64,000 bases of DNA, taken from contig OY782667.1 in the NCBI GenBank assembly GCA_963678135.1, positions 1,302,001 through 1,366,000 on the forward strand, in the 5' to 3' direction. Below are positions 16,408-25,117 of this stretch, in pieces (the stretch's first letter is position 1; every line of letters starts with the position of its first letter). The notes below the pieces were generated by a model, which was not told where the DNA came from, ran no database searches, and saw only the letters and a program-made list of their open reading frames with translations. The position numbers and the translations under genes were made by a program. This DNA is from JAHJKV01 sp963678135 (GTDB lineage Bacteria; Desulfobacterota; Desulfovibrionia; Desulfovibrionales; Desulfovibrionaceae).

Positions 16408-17379
16408 CTAGCTGACTGGTTTTTTGAGTTTTTTATGACTTTGCCATTCTAAAAAAAGTACCAAAGTAAAGCCTATCAGCATAAAAAAAATAATTATCCA
16501 AAATTCATTGTCGATTTTTTGGGGTAGGAAATTGAGGTCATGCAGAAAGTGAGTATTATATTGAGTAAGACTGTGTTTCCATGGCCAAATTTTGCGTAAT
16601 GCACCAAGCATAACTCCGGTCAGCAGACTGATAGAAAGACTATGGTGCCGGGATAAAAAATAATGCAAAATCCTTGAAAAAGACAGGAGCCCACAGCAAC
16701 CGCCTAAAATAAATGTCCCAATGATTAAAAGATGAGCAGAGTGAAACGGAGTATGTAATATTTCTGTCATATATTCGTATTTGCCAAGCAAAACTAAAAT
16801 ATATGCTCCGCTAATCCCCGGCAAAATCATTGCACAAACAGCTAAGGCTCCGCATAAAAAAATAAAAGACAAATTCGTGGGCGTTGTTGTGAGTGCAATA
16901 TTTCCTACAAGTATCCAGCTGCCATAGAGTCCAAGCAAAAAACAAAGAATTTCTTGTAAAGCGTATTTTTTGATTTTTTGCCCAATCACGATGCTTGATG
17001 CGACAATAAGACCAAAGAAAAAAGCCCATACCTGCATAGGATATGTGTGCAGTAAAAAATGTATTATTTGAGACATACCCAAAACAGCAAAAATAAGACC
17101 TATGAGCAAAGGCAGCAGAAAACGGAGATGCGCCAAGTGTATTGCACCGATAATATCAAGGCGTAGAAGTTTTGAAAAAAATTTTGGGCTCACTGATTGC
17201 ACCGCTGCCAAAAGCTCTTCATAAATTCCAGTGATAAAAGCGATAGTGCCTCCGGAAACTCCGGGAACAATATCTGCAGCCCCCATAAAGCAACCTTTGA
17301 TTGCCAATATAATGTTTTCTTTCATGGTATAGGGGCCTAAGCCTGCATACCATGCTACGGCGAGCTTATGCCGAATCAT
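16408..17379 (-). CDS. DUF368 membrane protein (PopT-type undecaprenyl phosphate translocase family)
   Basis: 323 aa with about eight to nine hydrophobic helices. The DUF368 signature GCFMGAADIVPGVSGGTIAF is near the N-terminus, with a second related motif LPGISGAYILVLLGKYEY, the internal repeat of the family. Members have been shown in some bacteria to return undecaprenyl phosphate across the membrane for cell-wall synthesis. GGAG sits six bases before the ATG at 17379. It follows thiE on the same strand after an 82-base gap. Confidence 0.87.
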   Translation of the reverse strand: MIRHKLAVAWYAGLGPYTMKENIILAIKGCFMGAADIVPGVSGGTIAFITGIYEELLAAVQSVSPKFFSKLLRLDIIGAIHLAHLRFLLPLLIGLIFAVLGMSQIIHFLLHTYPMQVWAFFFGLIVASSIVIGQKIKKYALQEILCFLLGLYGSWILVGNIALTTTPTNLSFIFLCGALAVCAMILPGISGAYILVLLGKYEYMTEILHTPFHSAHLLIIGTFILGGCCGLLSFSRILHYFLSRHHSLSISLLTGVMLGALRKIWPWKHSLTQYNTHFLHDLNFLPQKIDNEFWIIIFFMLIGFTLVLFLEWQSHKKLKKPVS

Positions 17380-17461
17380 AGTTTCTCCAGTGTAGGAAAG
17401 TTTTTATGCGGCAAGTAAAAAAATAAGAGTGAAAAATTATTTTTGAAAGTATGCATATTGT

Positions 17462-18091
17462 TTATTCAAAGCTAGCTATAAATTGCTGTGCTGTTTTTTG
17501 CGGATTGGGGGCAGCACAAAGAGCAGAAACTACAGCCAGTCCATCTGCACCGGACTCTACAATTTTTGCTGCAGAGTATTCATCTATGCCACCAATAGCG
17601 ACTAAAGGAATCGTCGTCAGTTTTTTGGCCTGCGCTAGACCATCAAGGCCTAGTGGTGGCGCAGCGTCCTGTTTTGTTTGCGTTGCGAAAATAGGGCCGA
17701 TACCTAAGTAATCAATACCTTCCAAGCCTTGAGTTGATTGAATTTGTTCCATATTTTCCACAGAAAGACCAATAATAGCTTTTGAGCCTAATAAACGACG
17801 TGCATCCGTATAAGGCATATCTTTTTGCCCAATATGTACGCCGTCTGCCTGCACTGCAAGGGCAACATCGACTCGATCATTGATAAGTAGGGGAACGCCT
17901 GTTTTTTTGAGTAAAGCTCTTAAACTTCGAGCCAGCTCAATAAATTCGCATGTCTCAATATTTTTTTCTCGCAGTTGTACAATACTCACGCCCCCACGAA
18001 CAGCTGCAAGAACAATATCTTCCAATCGACGGGAAGCACATAAATTTCTGTCCGTGATAAGGTGCAAGCGTAAATCAACAAAATCATTCAT
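17462..18091 (-). CDS. thiE: Thiamine-phosphate synthase
   Basis: 209 aa TIM-barrel enzyme that joins HMP-pyrophosphate and thiazole phosphate to thiamine phosphate. Motifs: HLITDR, SIVQLREKN, DGVHIGQKDMP, IGLSVEN, YLGIGPIF and the phosphate-binding VAIGGID. The ATG at 18091 overlaps the thiM stop (ATGA), with AGGTGA upstream; 18109 would add six residues. No TPP riboswitch is seen upstream of the thiM-thiE pair. Confidence 0.94.
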   Translation of the reverse strand: MNDFVDLRLHLITDRNLCASRRLEDIVLAAVRGGVSIVQLREKNIETCEFIELARSLRALLKKTGVPLLINDRVDVALAVQADGVHIGQKDMPYTDARRLLGSKAIIGLSVENMEQIQSTQGLEGIDYLGIGPIFATQTKQDAAPPLGLDGLAQAKKLTTIPLVAIGGIDEYSAAKIVESGADGLAVVSALCAAPNPQKTAQQFIASFE

Positions 18092-18888
18092 ACTGTTTTC
18101 ACCTGACATTTGCTCAGTGTTTTGTGATCAAGCGCATATAAAGCATCATAAAAATACAGTTGCAAAGTCCCTGGACCTTTTGCCGATTCAGCAGCGATTT
18201 CTCCGCATACAGCCATAATAGCCATGGCATGGGCAGTTGCTTGCATTGCATCTGGATTGACAGCCAAGAATGCACCTATGAGAGCAGTCGCTGTACAGCC
18301 AAGTCCGGTGACCAAAGGCATGAGGGAACTTCCACCCAAAACAGCTAATTTTTTTTGCCCATCTGTAATGTAATCGGTTTCACCAGAAATACAGACAGTG
18401 CAATGGTATAATTTTGCTAGTTCTGTCGCGCCTTCAAGTGCGGAATTTGAGCTTTGGCTGGAATCCACCCCATGCGGAGCACCTCCGGCTCCTGCAAGAG
18501 CGAGTATTTCCGAAGCATTGCCACGAATGACCCTTGGGGAATAATTTTGAATAAATGAAAGCGCAGCCTTGCTGCGTACAGAAGTTGCACCAGCTGCCAC
18601 AGGATCAAGGACTATCGGGGTTTGCAATCTTTTTGCTGTTTTGCCGGCTATGTGCATTGCTTCTAAAAATTCTTCAGTGGGCGTGCCGATATTAAGCACG
18701 AAACTTTGAGCAAAAGCCATAAGTTCTTCAACATCTGTCGGGTTATGCGTCATGGCTGGAGAAGCACCCAGAGCAAGCAAAGCATTTGCATTTGTATTGG
18801 CCACAACATAATTGGTCATATTCAGTATTAAAGGTTTTGTATTGCGTAGTTTTTTCAAGTCTTGATACGCAGAATCAGCAAGAGGCAT
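18088..18888 (-). CDS. thiM: Hydroxyethylthiazole kinase
   Basis: 266 aa ribokinase-like enzyme that phosphorylates salvaged thiazole (THZ). The substrate region NMTNYVVANTNANALLALGA and MTHNPTDVEEL are clear, as are VLDPVAAGAT and the anion-hole motif VTGLGCTATALIGAF. ATG at 18888 has AGGAG six bases upstream. It overlaps thiE and follows tilS by 61 bases, so thiazole salvage is attached to the heme/tRNA operon. Confidence 0.94.
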   Translation of the reverse strand: MPLADSAYQDLKKLRNTKPLILNMTNYVVANTNANALLALGASPAMTHNPTDVEELMAFAQSFVLNIGTPTEEFLEAMHIAGKTAKRLQTPIVLDPVAAGATSVRSKAALSFIQNYSPRVIRGNASEILALAGAGGAPHGVDSSQSSNSALEGATELAKLYHCTVCISGETDYITDGQKKLAVLGGSSLMPLVTGLGCTATALIGAFLAVNPDAMQATAHAMAIMAVCGEIAAESAKGPGTLQLYFYDALYALDHKTLSKCQVKTV

Positions 18889-18949
18889 ATTGTTCTCCTT
18901 TTTCAAAGCAGTTGTCTGTATATGAAGCTACTTATGTATTTTCTATGTC

Positions 18950-19990
18950 TCAATATTTGGAGTTTTCTTTTGTATTGTTCAAAGAAAAAACAAGTATTTT
19001 ATTGTACAGCACAGCATTTTTACCACCCGGGAATTGAAAGCACAGTGAACGTGGAGCAGGAGTCTGAGATACAGCAGCATCTAAAGCTAAAAGAGTATCC
19101 GTCAGAACTTGCCCTGGACCGAGCTTGTCTAAAATATTTTTATAAAAGCGCAGGCGTATCGCTGGTGATACTTGTAGTAACTCAGTTCGTGCAATGCTTA
19201 TGCTGTTTTGTGTTTGTTGTACAGGGAGCTTTAGAAATTGGGCAGAGAAATACTTGTCATCGTATTCTGCTTGTGTATGTAGCCGTAACACAGCTTGGCC
19301 AAACTTTGGGTTTTCTTGCAGAAATTGAGGGATAATAGATTGCCGGATACGATTTCTCGTAAATTCATGTGATGTATTACTCAAATCTTCTCGCCATTCA
19401 ATATTCATGCTTTGAAGAAATGTTTGCAAGCGATGCTTATGTATTTTGAGTAATGGTCGTACAAGGTGACGGTTTGTATCAATCGCTTGCATTCCGGCTA
19501 AAGCAGGCCAGCCAGTACCTCGTATCAGCCGTAATAAAACATCTTCCATCAAATCATCAAGATGATGCGCCAAAACAATCCATGAACTGGTAGTTTTTAA
19601 TCGTATTTTTTCTAAAAATTTATATCGGCATATTCGAGCTGCTTCTTCAAGCCCCATGCTATTATCTTGTGCAAAAATTTTAACATCAATTTTTTCAGCA
19701 TAGAATGGATAGGCTAATTTTTGAGCTATATCGTGTACAAAATTACGATCCTGTGTACTTTCTGCGCGTAGGCAGTGATCAAGATGTGCTATGTGTATGC
19801 GAAAATTATGACGCGAGGCGAGAAAATGTAAGATATAAAGCAAGGCAAGAGAATCCGAACCACCGGAACACGCTACAAGCATAGAACTGTTTTGGAGTTG
19901 TACTCCTAGCTTTTTGAAATATGCTTCTATGTTTAGGCAAAAATGTGCCCATTTTGGAGCTAAATCTTGGAGCTGGTAAGCAGTCTGCAT
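18950..19990 (-). CDS. tilS: tRNA(Ile)-lysidine synthase
   Basis: 346 aa. It modifies the wobble C of tRNA-Ile(CAU) to lysidine with ATP and lysine. The PP-loop SMLVACSGGSDSLALLYIL, the motif HLDHCLRAES, and LAHHLDDLMEDVLLRLIRG with GWPALAGM are diagnostic. ATG lies one base after the preceding gene's stop. The C-terminal domain is shorter than in E. coli, as in many deltaproteobacteria. Confidence 0.94.
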   Translation of the reverse strand: MQTAYQLQDLAPKWAHFCLNIEAYFKKLGVQLQNSSMLVACSGGSDSLALLYILHFLASRHNFRIHIAHLDHCLRAESTQDRNFVHDIAQKLAYPFYAEKIDVKIFAQDNSMGLEEAARICRYKFLEKIRLKTTSSWIVLAHHLDDLMEDVLLRLIRGTGWPALAGMQAIDTNRHLVRPLLKIHKHRLQTFLQSMNIEWREDLSNTSHEFTRNRIRQSIIPQFLQENPKFGQAVLRLHTQAEYDDKYFSAQFLKLPVQQTQNSISIARTELLQVSPAIRLRFYKNILDKLGPGQVLTDTLLALDAAVSQTPAPRSLCFQFPGGKNAVLYNKILVFSLNNTKENSKY

Positions 19991-19991
19991 T

Positions 19992-20342
19992 TTATACGGA
20001 GATGTCTAAATCTTTAATCAGTTTATCAAGAAAGTTAATCATATACGCTCGTTGCGTGGGAGTTGCATATGCTACGCAAGAGCAACGCATACGGCCTTGC
20101 GCCCTCACTAAAAGTTCTAATTTGAAATCATGTACTTCGCCAAGACGAGGTATCGACTCTAAGGCCATAATGTATGGGCCACATTGTTCCAAATGCTCTA
20201 ATTGCTCCGCCTCGAGATATTCTTTTGGCAGGGGTAAATAATAAATATCTTCAATTGAAGCTTGGTAGCCAAGAGAATGTAAGGAGGCGAGTATTTTTTT
20301 TGCATCAACCGCATAAATGTCTTCAATAAGATAAGAACGCAT
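19992..20342 (-). CDS. Conserved hypothetical protein between hemA and tilS
   Basis: 116 aa, start ATG two bases after the hemA stop and stop one base before tilS, so it sits inside a tight operon and is very likely translated. The protein is acidic, predicted alpha/beta with no membrane helix or signal. Notable residues are a CSC pair in RMRCSCVAYATP and a short LEHLEQCGPYIM. I do not recognise a family. Its place suggests a link to heme or tRNA metabolism, but that is only context. Confidence 0.7.
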   Translation of the reverse strand: MRSYLIEDIYAVDAKKILASLHSLGYQASIEDIYYLPLPKEYLEAEQLEHLEQCGPYIMALESIPRLGEVHDFKLELLVRAQGRMRCSCVAYATPTQRAYMINFLDKLIKDLDISV

Positions 20343-20344
20343 GA

Positions 20345-21664
20345 CTAATGTCCTTTGATATTCTTGCTACAATGGGCTCTATGAGGCAGATTCAATGTAT
20401 CCAAATTAAACATTTTTCTTGCTGTATCAATTGCTTTTTCCGAAGAACCGTCTTCGGCTGTTCTTCGGCGTAAAAAGCAAACAGGATCATGGAGCATTTT
20501 TCCGGCAATTGATTTTACCAGAGTTTCCAAAGCCTTTTGTGTTTCTTCATTGACAGGGCCTATTCGGCGTAGAGTACGTTGCAGTTCTCGTAAGGCAAGT
20601 TTTTCAGCTTTGGTATGCAAATCAACGATTGTTGGTTGAAGTTTTAAGGATTGTAACCAGTTTTGAAAAATGATTGTTTCTTCGGCAATCAGTTTTTTGG
20701 CTTTGTCTGCCTCTTCTTGCCGTTGATTGATATTTTCTTCAACAACTTCTTTGAGATCATCAATATCGTACAGATATACATTATCAAATTGGTTCACGTC
20801 CGGATCAATGTCGCGTGGAACAGCAATATCAATAATAAACATCGGTGCATTTTTGCGTGCTTTGAGTACTGGTTTAATATCACGAGCATGAATAATGGCA
20901 TGAGGCGATCCTGTTGAAGAAATAACAATATCTACCTCTGATAAATGTTCAATAAAGGATTCAAAGCTAATAGGAAGTCCATTCATGGTTTCAGCTAATT
21001 CTTTTGCTCTGGCAAATGTTCGGTTAGCAATAACTAACTGTTTTATTCCATTATTTAAGAGATGCGTGGCTGCGAGTTCTGCCATTTCTCCGGCACCGAT
21101 AAGCATGACCCTTCTGCCTTGTAAATCACCAAAAATCTTTTTGGCGAGTTCCACGGCAGCAAATGAGATGGACACTGCTGAACTTGCTACAGCTGTTTCT
21201 GTGCGAACACGTTTGGCCACGGAAAAAGACTTATGCAATAATCTATTCAGCACTACAGAAGTCGTTTTTTGCGTCACTGCTGCACGAAAGGCATCTTTAA
21301 GTTGCCCGAGTATCTGGGGTTCTCCCATTATCATAGAGTCAAGGCTGGAGGCCACGGTGAAAATATGCGAAACAGCTTCCACTGCATTCAAAGCATAGGT
21401 ATTTTCAGTCAGTTCAGAAACACTGCCATTGCAGGATTGTGCCCAGTATGTACGAATTTTTTGCGGAATATTCTCAGTGTTTGTTTTGCTTACACAAAGA
21501 ATTTCGACCCTATTACAAGTAGAAAGAGCCACGCATTCGCTTACAGGGCAATGCTCTAAAAGCGATGTCTCAAAATTTTCTACATTGCTCAAGGCGTAGC
21601 GTTCTCGAATTGAGACACCAGCAGTTTTGTGATTAAGTCCAATAAGGTGAATATATTTGTTCAT
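20345..21664 (-). CDS. hemA: Glutamyl-tRNA reductase
   Basis: 439 aa. First enzyme of C5 tetrapyrrole synthesis, reducing Glu-tRNA to glutamate semialdehyde. The catalytic Cys is in VALSTCNRVEILC; GEPQILGQLKDAF and the NADPH fold VMLIGAGEMAELAATHLL are typical. It overlaps hemX by ATGA and is followed by the hypothetical gene. In Desulfovibrio, heme is made from siroheme, so clustering with the siroheme gene fits. Confidence 0.96.
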   Translation of the reverse strand: MNKYIHLIGLNHKTAGVSIRERYALSNVENFETSLLEHCPVSECVALSTCNRVEILCVSKTNTENIPQKIRTYWAQSCNGSVSELTENTYALNAVEAVSHIFTVASSLDSMIMGEPQILGQLKDAFRAAVTQKTTSVVLNRLLHKSFSVAKRVRTETAVASSAVSISFAAVELAKKIFGDLQGRRVMLIGAGEMAELAATHLLNNGIKQLVIANRTFARAKELAETMNGLPISFESFIEHLSEVDIVISSTGSPHAIIHARDIKPVLKARKNAPMFIIDIAVPRDIDPDVNQFDNVYLYDIDDLKEVVEENINQRQEEADKAKKLIAEETIIFQNWLQSLKLQPTIVDLHTKAEKLALRELQRTLRRIGPVNEETQKALETLVKSIAGKMLHDPVCFLRRRTAEDGSSEKAIDTARKMFNLDTLNLPHRAHCSKNIKGH

Positions 21665-22473
21665 AAATTACGATTAAAGCTGATGGTATGATGCGCTAAG
21701 GATATAGCCATGAGTAAAAAAAGCCAAATAGCCAATAAGGCTGGTTTGCGACCTTTCCAGTCGAGTACAAGCCTTTGATGAAAAGTAAAAGCAAAGAAAA
21801 ACCACACTGCCAATGCACTTAATTTCATGATGTCCCATGTAAAATGTTTCTCTTGATCAATCCAGTACCAAAAATATGAAGAAAAAATCCCAAGCGTATA
21901 CAAGGGAAAACCAAGCAAAATGATCCAGTGATTTATAGTGTCAAAAATGAGCAGTGAGGGCATGCTCGTATCAAGAGTGGGCAATGCTGTCTTTGTTTTT
22001 AATTTTTTATTGAGAAAAAGCCATATAAGTCCGGCTGCAAAACCCAAAGTTGAGAGAGCCAGAGTCAAAGTCAACGATCCTATATGTAATCCGAAAAAAA
22101 GAGCAGTCCATTGCTGAGGCATGGCAATATGTATTGTACTTAAAGCCAGAGAGGAGACAAAAAGAATTAAAGCCAGAGGCAAAATAATAATCCCTAAAAA
22201 ACGAGTGTGCATTTTACGCCAGAGTACAAACCATAGCCCAAGTAAGATCCAAGTAATAAAACTAACATAAAAATTGCCTTGCAGGAGAGGGGAAAAACCC
22301 TGCCGAAGCGGAAGAATGAGGTCTATAGTATGTAATGCAAACGCACATAAAGCCACAGTAGAGGCAAGGCCACGAATCTTTTCTTTTTTGAGTCCTACAC
22401 CATAGAAGAAGAGCATGGTTGCGATAAAATAGCCACCACTCGTGAGGAAATGCAAAATTTCAAAAGATTTCAT
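21661..22473 (-). CDS. HemX/CcsA-like cytochrome c assembly membrane protein
   Basis: 270 aa with about eight hydrophobic helices (for example FITWILLGLWFVLW and ALILFVSSLALS). This is the pattern of the HemX/CcsA family found next to hemA in many bacteria, where it is thought to affect HemA level or heme handling. It overlaps hemA (ATGA) and the end of the siroheme gene (14 bases), so it is translated from the same message. Confidence 0.85.
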   Translation of the reverse strand: MKSFEILHFLTSGGYFIATMLFFYGVGLKKEKIRGLASTVALCAFALHTIDLILPLRQGFSPLLQGNFYVSFITWILLGLWFVLWRKMHTRFLGIIILPLALILFVSSLALSTIHIAMPQQWTALFFGLHIGSLTLTLALSTLGFAAGLIWLFLNKKLKTKTALPTLDTSMPSLLIFDTINHWIILLGFPLYTLGIFSSYFWYWIDQEKHFTWDIMKLSALAVWFFFAFTFHQRLVLDWKGRKPALLAIWLFLLMAISLAHHTISFNRNL

Positions 22474-23140
22474 CTAAAAGTCCTCCAATTGCGTCATGCA
22501 ATTCTTGCGGTAAGATATTTTGCAGTTCATAAGTCGCAGCGTCAATATTTTCATTTTGTAGTGCAATAAGAAGGGAAGAGTGGATAAGTTTTCTGAAAAT
22601 ATTTGTATTTTCTTGTACCGGTAACCCAAGTTTTAGTAATAAAGAGCGGATTGTTCCAAGCAGGCTAAGGTACTGTGCATATTCATTACCAAATTGTTTT
22701 TCCAGCTGAGTCCGTATATATTTGCTGAGGGCAGGGGATTTGCCATTTGTGCAAACAGCAAGAGTTAAATCTCCTCTGCGTACTGTTGAAGGAACAATAA
22801 AGTCGGATAAGGTAGGGTTGTCTGCTACATTACAAAGCACTTTATGTTTATGACATGCTTGCGCTACCAAGGCGTTCACAGCAGCATCAGAAGTGGCGCT
22901 GATTGCTAAAAAACAATTTTCTAAATCTGATTCTAAAAAATCGCGTTGAGCAAAAGAAAGTTTCGGATTTTTATGAATAAGGGCTTGCAATGATACATCT
23001 GCTTGAGCCGTATCCAGCATGAGCAAGGACGCAACCCCTGCGTTGAGTAAGGTTTGCGCTTTGCGTTGCCCTACCTGCCCGGCGCCAACGATAACACAGT
23101 GTGCGTTTTTAAGATTGAGAAAAACAGGATAGCTGTGCAT
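22460..23140 (-). CDS. Precorrin-2 dehydrogenase/sirohydrochlorin ferrochelatase
   Basis: About 226 aa. The N-terminal MHSYPVFLNLKNAHCVIVGAG holds the NAD-binding fold of CysG/Met8-type enzymes that oxidise precorrin-2 and insert iron to give siroheme. Other motifs are FIVPSTVRRGDLTLAVCTNGKSP split across the substrate site. I prefer ATG 23140, which starts as the family does; an in-frame ATG at 23257 would add 39 residues without similarity. It heads the seven-gene operon. Confidence 0.88.
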   Translation of the reverse strand: MHSYPVFLNLKNAHCVIVGAGQVGQRKAQTLLNAGVASLLMLDTAQADVSLQALIHKNPKLSFAQRDFLESDLENCFLAISATSDAAVNALVAQACHKHKVLCNVADNPTLSDFIVPSTVRRGDLTLAVCTNGKSPALSKYIRTQLEKQFGNEYAQYLSLLGTIRSLLLKLGLPVQENTNIFRKLIHSSLLIALQNENIDAATYELQNILPQELHDAIGGLLDEIF

Positions 23141-23351
23141 GAAAAGACAATATACCAAGCTGCCTGCCCTGTAAAATCCCTTATGTGTCGTCTTAAATAT
23201 TCGTGTATACTTCTTTTTAGCTTGTTTTGCACGGCAGAAAATTTGAGTGAGCTTCATATTGCCCTTGCCAAATTATTGCAAATTCTTATATTATTGAATC
23301 CTGATATTGCTTCTCTTGTGTAGCATTTTTTCTTTTATAGCTCTTTGACAT

Positions 23352-23746
23352 GGGGGCGCACTGGTTTCGACGGAGATAGTGACGCCGTAGTTGCAGGTCG
23401 GGGATGGCAGTTGGCCCCGTTATCAATTCTGCCAGGCATACAAATGCCAATGATGATTACGCTTACGCCATGGCTGCTTAGTCTTAAGTAACTGTGGTTC
23501 TGGAGCATGACTCCAGCGGCACTTTAAGCATACGTCCGATAAACTTAAAGAAAGCTGACGACCCTCCATCGGACTAGGACGTCTTACTTTACCTTTGGGC
23601 AAGGCTCTGAAATATTTTCAAAGGTTGGCTTTTTGGCGCATGGCTTGGGGCAATCCAAAGAGCGAGACCTTATATCAAGCCTAAACCTGTAGACGCTGCG
23701 AGTGAAGCATTTTCGGACGGGGGTTCGATTCCCCCCGCCTCCACCA
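23352..23746 (+). ncRNA. ssrA: Transfer-messenger RNA (tmRNA)
   Basis: The 5' end GGGGGCGCACTGGTTTCGAC and the 3' end TTCGATTCCCCCCGCCTCCA-CCA form the tRNA-like domain with a seven-pair acceptor stem (one G-U) and encoded CCA. The tag frame ends at TAG 23479-23481 and reads NANDDYAYAMAA before it; the exact resume codon is uncertain. Length 395 is normal. Its 3' end is a common integration target, and the DNA just downstream is an accessory island. Confidence 0.96.
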
Positions 23747-23790
23747 GTTGCTAAATTCCCATAATCCCATACGGTTCGTCAATGTACGTT

Positions 23791-23829
23791 AAAGGCTTGT
23801 TATTAAAAAGAATAACAAGCCTTTTTTTG
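23791..23829 (+). terminator. Strong rho-independent terminator after tmRNA
   Basis: AAAGGCTTGTTATT (23791-23804) pairs perfectly with AATAACAAGCCTTT (23811-23824) around AAAAAG, followed by further T. A-runs on the left allow it to work from both sides. Confidence 0.9.
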
Positions 23830-23880
23830 TTTTTACGTTCGCTTTGGTTTGACTCAATCCGTTGACATCCACCCTCTTTT

Positions 23881-24020
23881 GTGAGTATAAATGTGAGTAC
23901 GGAACAACTGGCTCAGTAGCGTACTCATACAATCGCCGTTAAGCCTTGTATAGCTTATGTTTTATCAGGTCAAAAAGTCTGAAAAATGAAGGAAAAATTA
24001 CCAAATATGTGAGTACGGAA
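23881..24020 (+). repeat. Short direct repeats downstream of tmRNA (possible integrase arm sites)
   Basis: ATGTGAGTACGGAA occurs at 23891-23904 and again at 24007-24020; a degenerate GTGAGTAT lies at 23881 and an inverted GTACTCAT near 23930. Spaced short repeats beside an attachment site resemble arm-type sites of tyrosine integrases. No integrase gene is present. The rest of 23830-24039 shows no gene. Confidence 0.4.
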
Positions 24021-24039
24021 AGATATTTTTAGCAAATAT

Positions 24040-25007
24040 AAGACTTCTGCATGGCAATTTCTCCAAGTTTTGTCTTTAACTACTTGATATAAAATGTTAT
24101 TATATCCAAAAACAAGGAGAATAACATGGCTGTTCGCAAGAAAGATATTTAGCTACCTGACTACTTTTTACAATTCAGGAGAACCAAGCGTACTTTTTTG
24201 GATGAAATTAATGATCTCATCGACTGGAAGCCCATAACTGCCTTTCTTTGCAAAAAGATAAAACGCAAAGCCAATGCTGTGGGCAATCCAGCGTATCCGT
24301 CGCTTGTCATGTTCAAAATTCTCCTTTTGCAGCGTTGGTACAACCTGAGCGATCCTGCCGTAGAACAAGCTTTACTCGACCGCCTTTCTTTTTTGCGGTT
24401 CATTGAGTTTTCCCTTGATGAAGAAATGCCTGAAGATCGCTCCGAGGACGAAACTCCAGAAAAACCCACTACAAAATATCAAACTTACTACTCAGACGAC
24501 AAAGAAGCAGCTTGGCTTCGCAAACGAAAACGAGAGTATTACGGCTATAAACTCCACGCAGTTACAGGCAGCCACAACGGATTTTTGCTGAGTGGACATA
24601 TAACTCCAGCCAATTATTCTGATACTGGCGAATTTGAAAAACTTGTTGCGGACAGTAAGCTTGAATTTGGGCAAAAGGTATATGCGGACAAAGGGTATTG
24701 CAGCGTGCGTCAAATTGTGGAGCGGGCTTTTGGCACACTAAAGCGTGGCTATGGGTTTTGCAGGTCAAGATACGTTGGGCAAGCCAAGGTGGAGGGCGAG
24801 TTTCATATCATTGCCATGGCATTTAATTTGAAAAAAACTGTTCATTTGTTGCAATGCTGACAGGAGAAGTGCGTCCAAAATTCGCCTTTTTAGCCTAAAA
24901 ATAGCTAAAAAGACAAAGAAAAATGATATGAAAACGAGAATAAACTAGGCTTAAATTTTGTTTTAGAATACTAAAAAAGTGAAATATGGAAAATGTGCAG
25001 AGGTCTC
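24040..25007 (+). mobile_element. IS5-family insertion sequence (defective)
   Basis: Bounded by imperfect inverted repeats AAGACTTCTGCA (24040-24051) and TGCAGAGGTCTC (24996-25007), flanked on both sides by TAT (24037-24039 and 25008-25010), a likely 3-bp target duplication. Ends of the form GAGAC-TTTGCA are typical of the ISL2/IS427 groups. The single transposase inside is broken, so the copy cannot move by itself. Confidence 0.75.
24126..24860 (+). pseudogene. IS5-family transposase, disrupted
   Basis: The frame starts MAVRKKDI, hits TAG at 24150-24152, then continues LPDYFLQFRRTKRTFLDEIN and on to 24860. The N-terminal DUF772-like part (NPAYPSLVMFKILLLQRWYNL) and the C-terminal DDE part (YGYKLHAVTG, YADKGY, VERAFGTLKRGYG) are present. 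Between ~residues 75 and 110 the segment that should hold the first catalytic Asp (DATIV-type motif) is missing, and another stretch is missing between YADKGY and VERAFG. Both a nonsense codon and internal deletions make it inactive. Confidence 0.8.
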
Positions 25008-25117
25008 TATCTGTAGAAGATAATGAATATTGGTCATTTAAGGGGAGACTCTAATTTAGAATATGGTCATGGCTTTTTTATGAATTGCCACTCGTTGACC
25101 AAACTTTCTGCAGACTC

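Noticed and set aside
18889..18949. TPP riboswitch upstream of thiM-thiE
   Set aside because: The gap to tilS is only ~60 bases and lacks the conserved THI-box segments.
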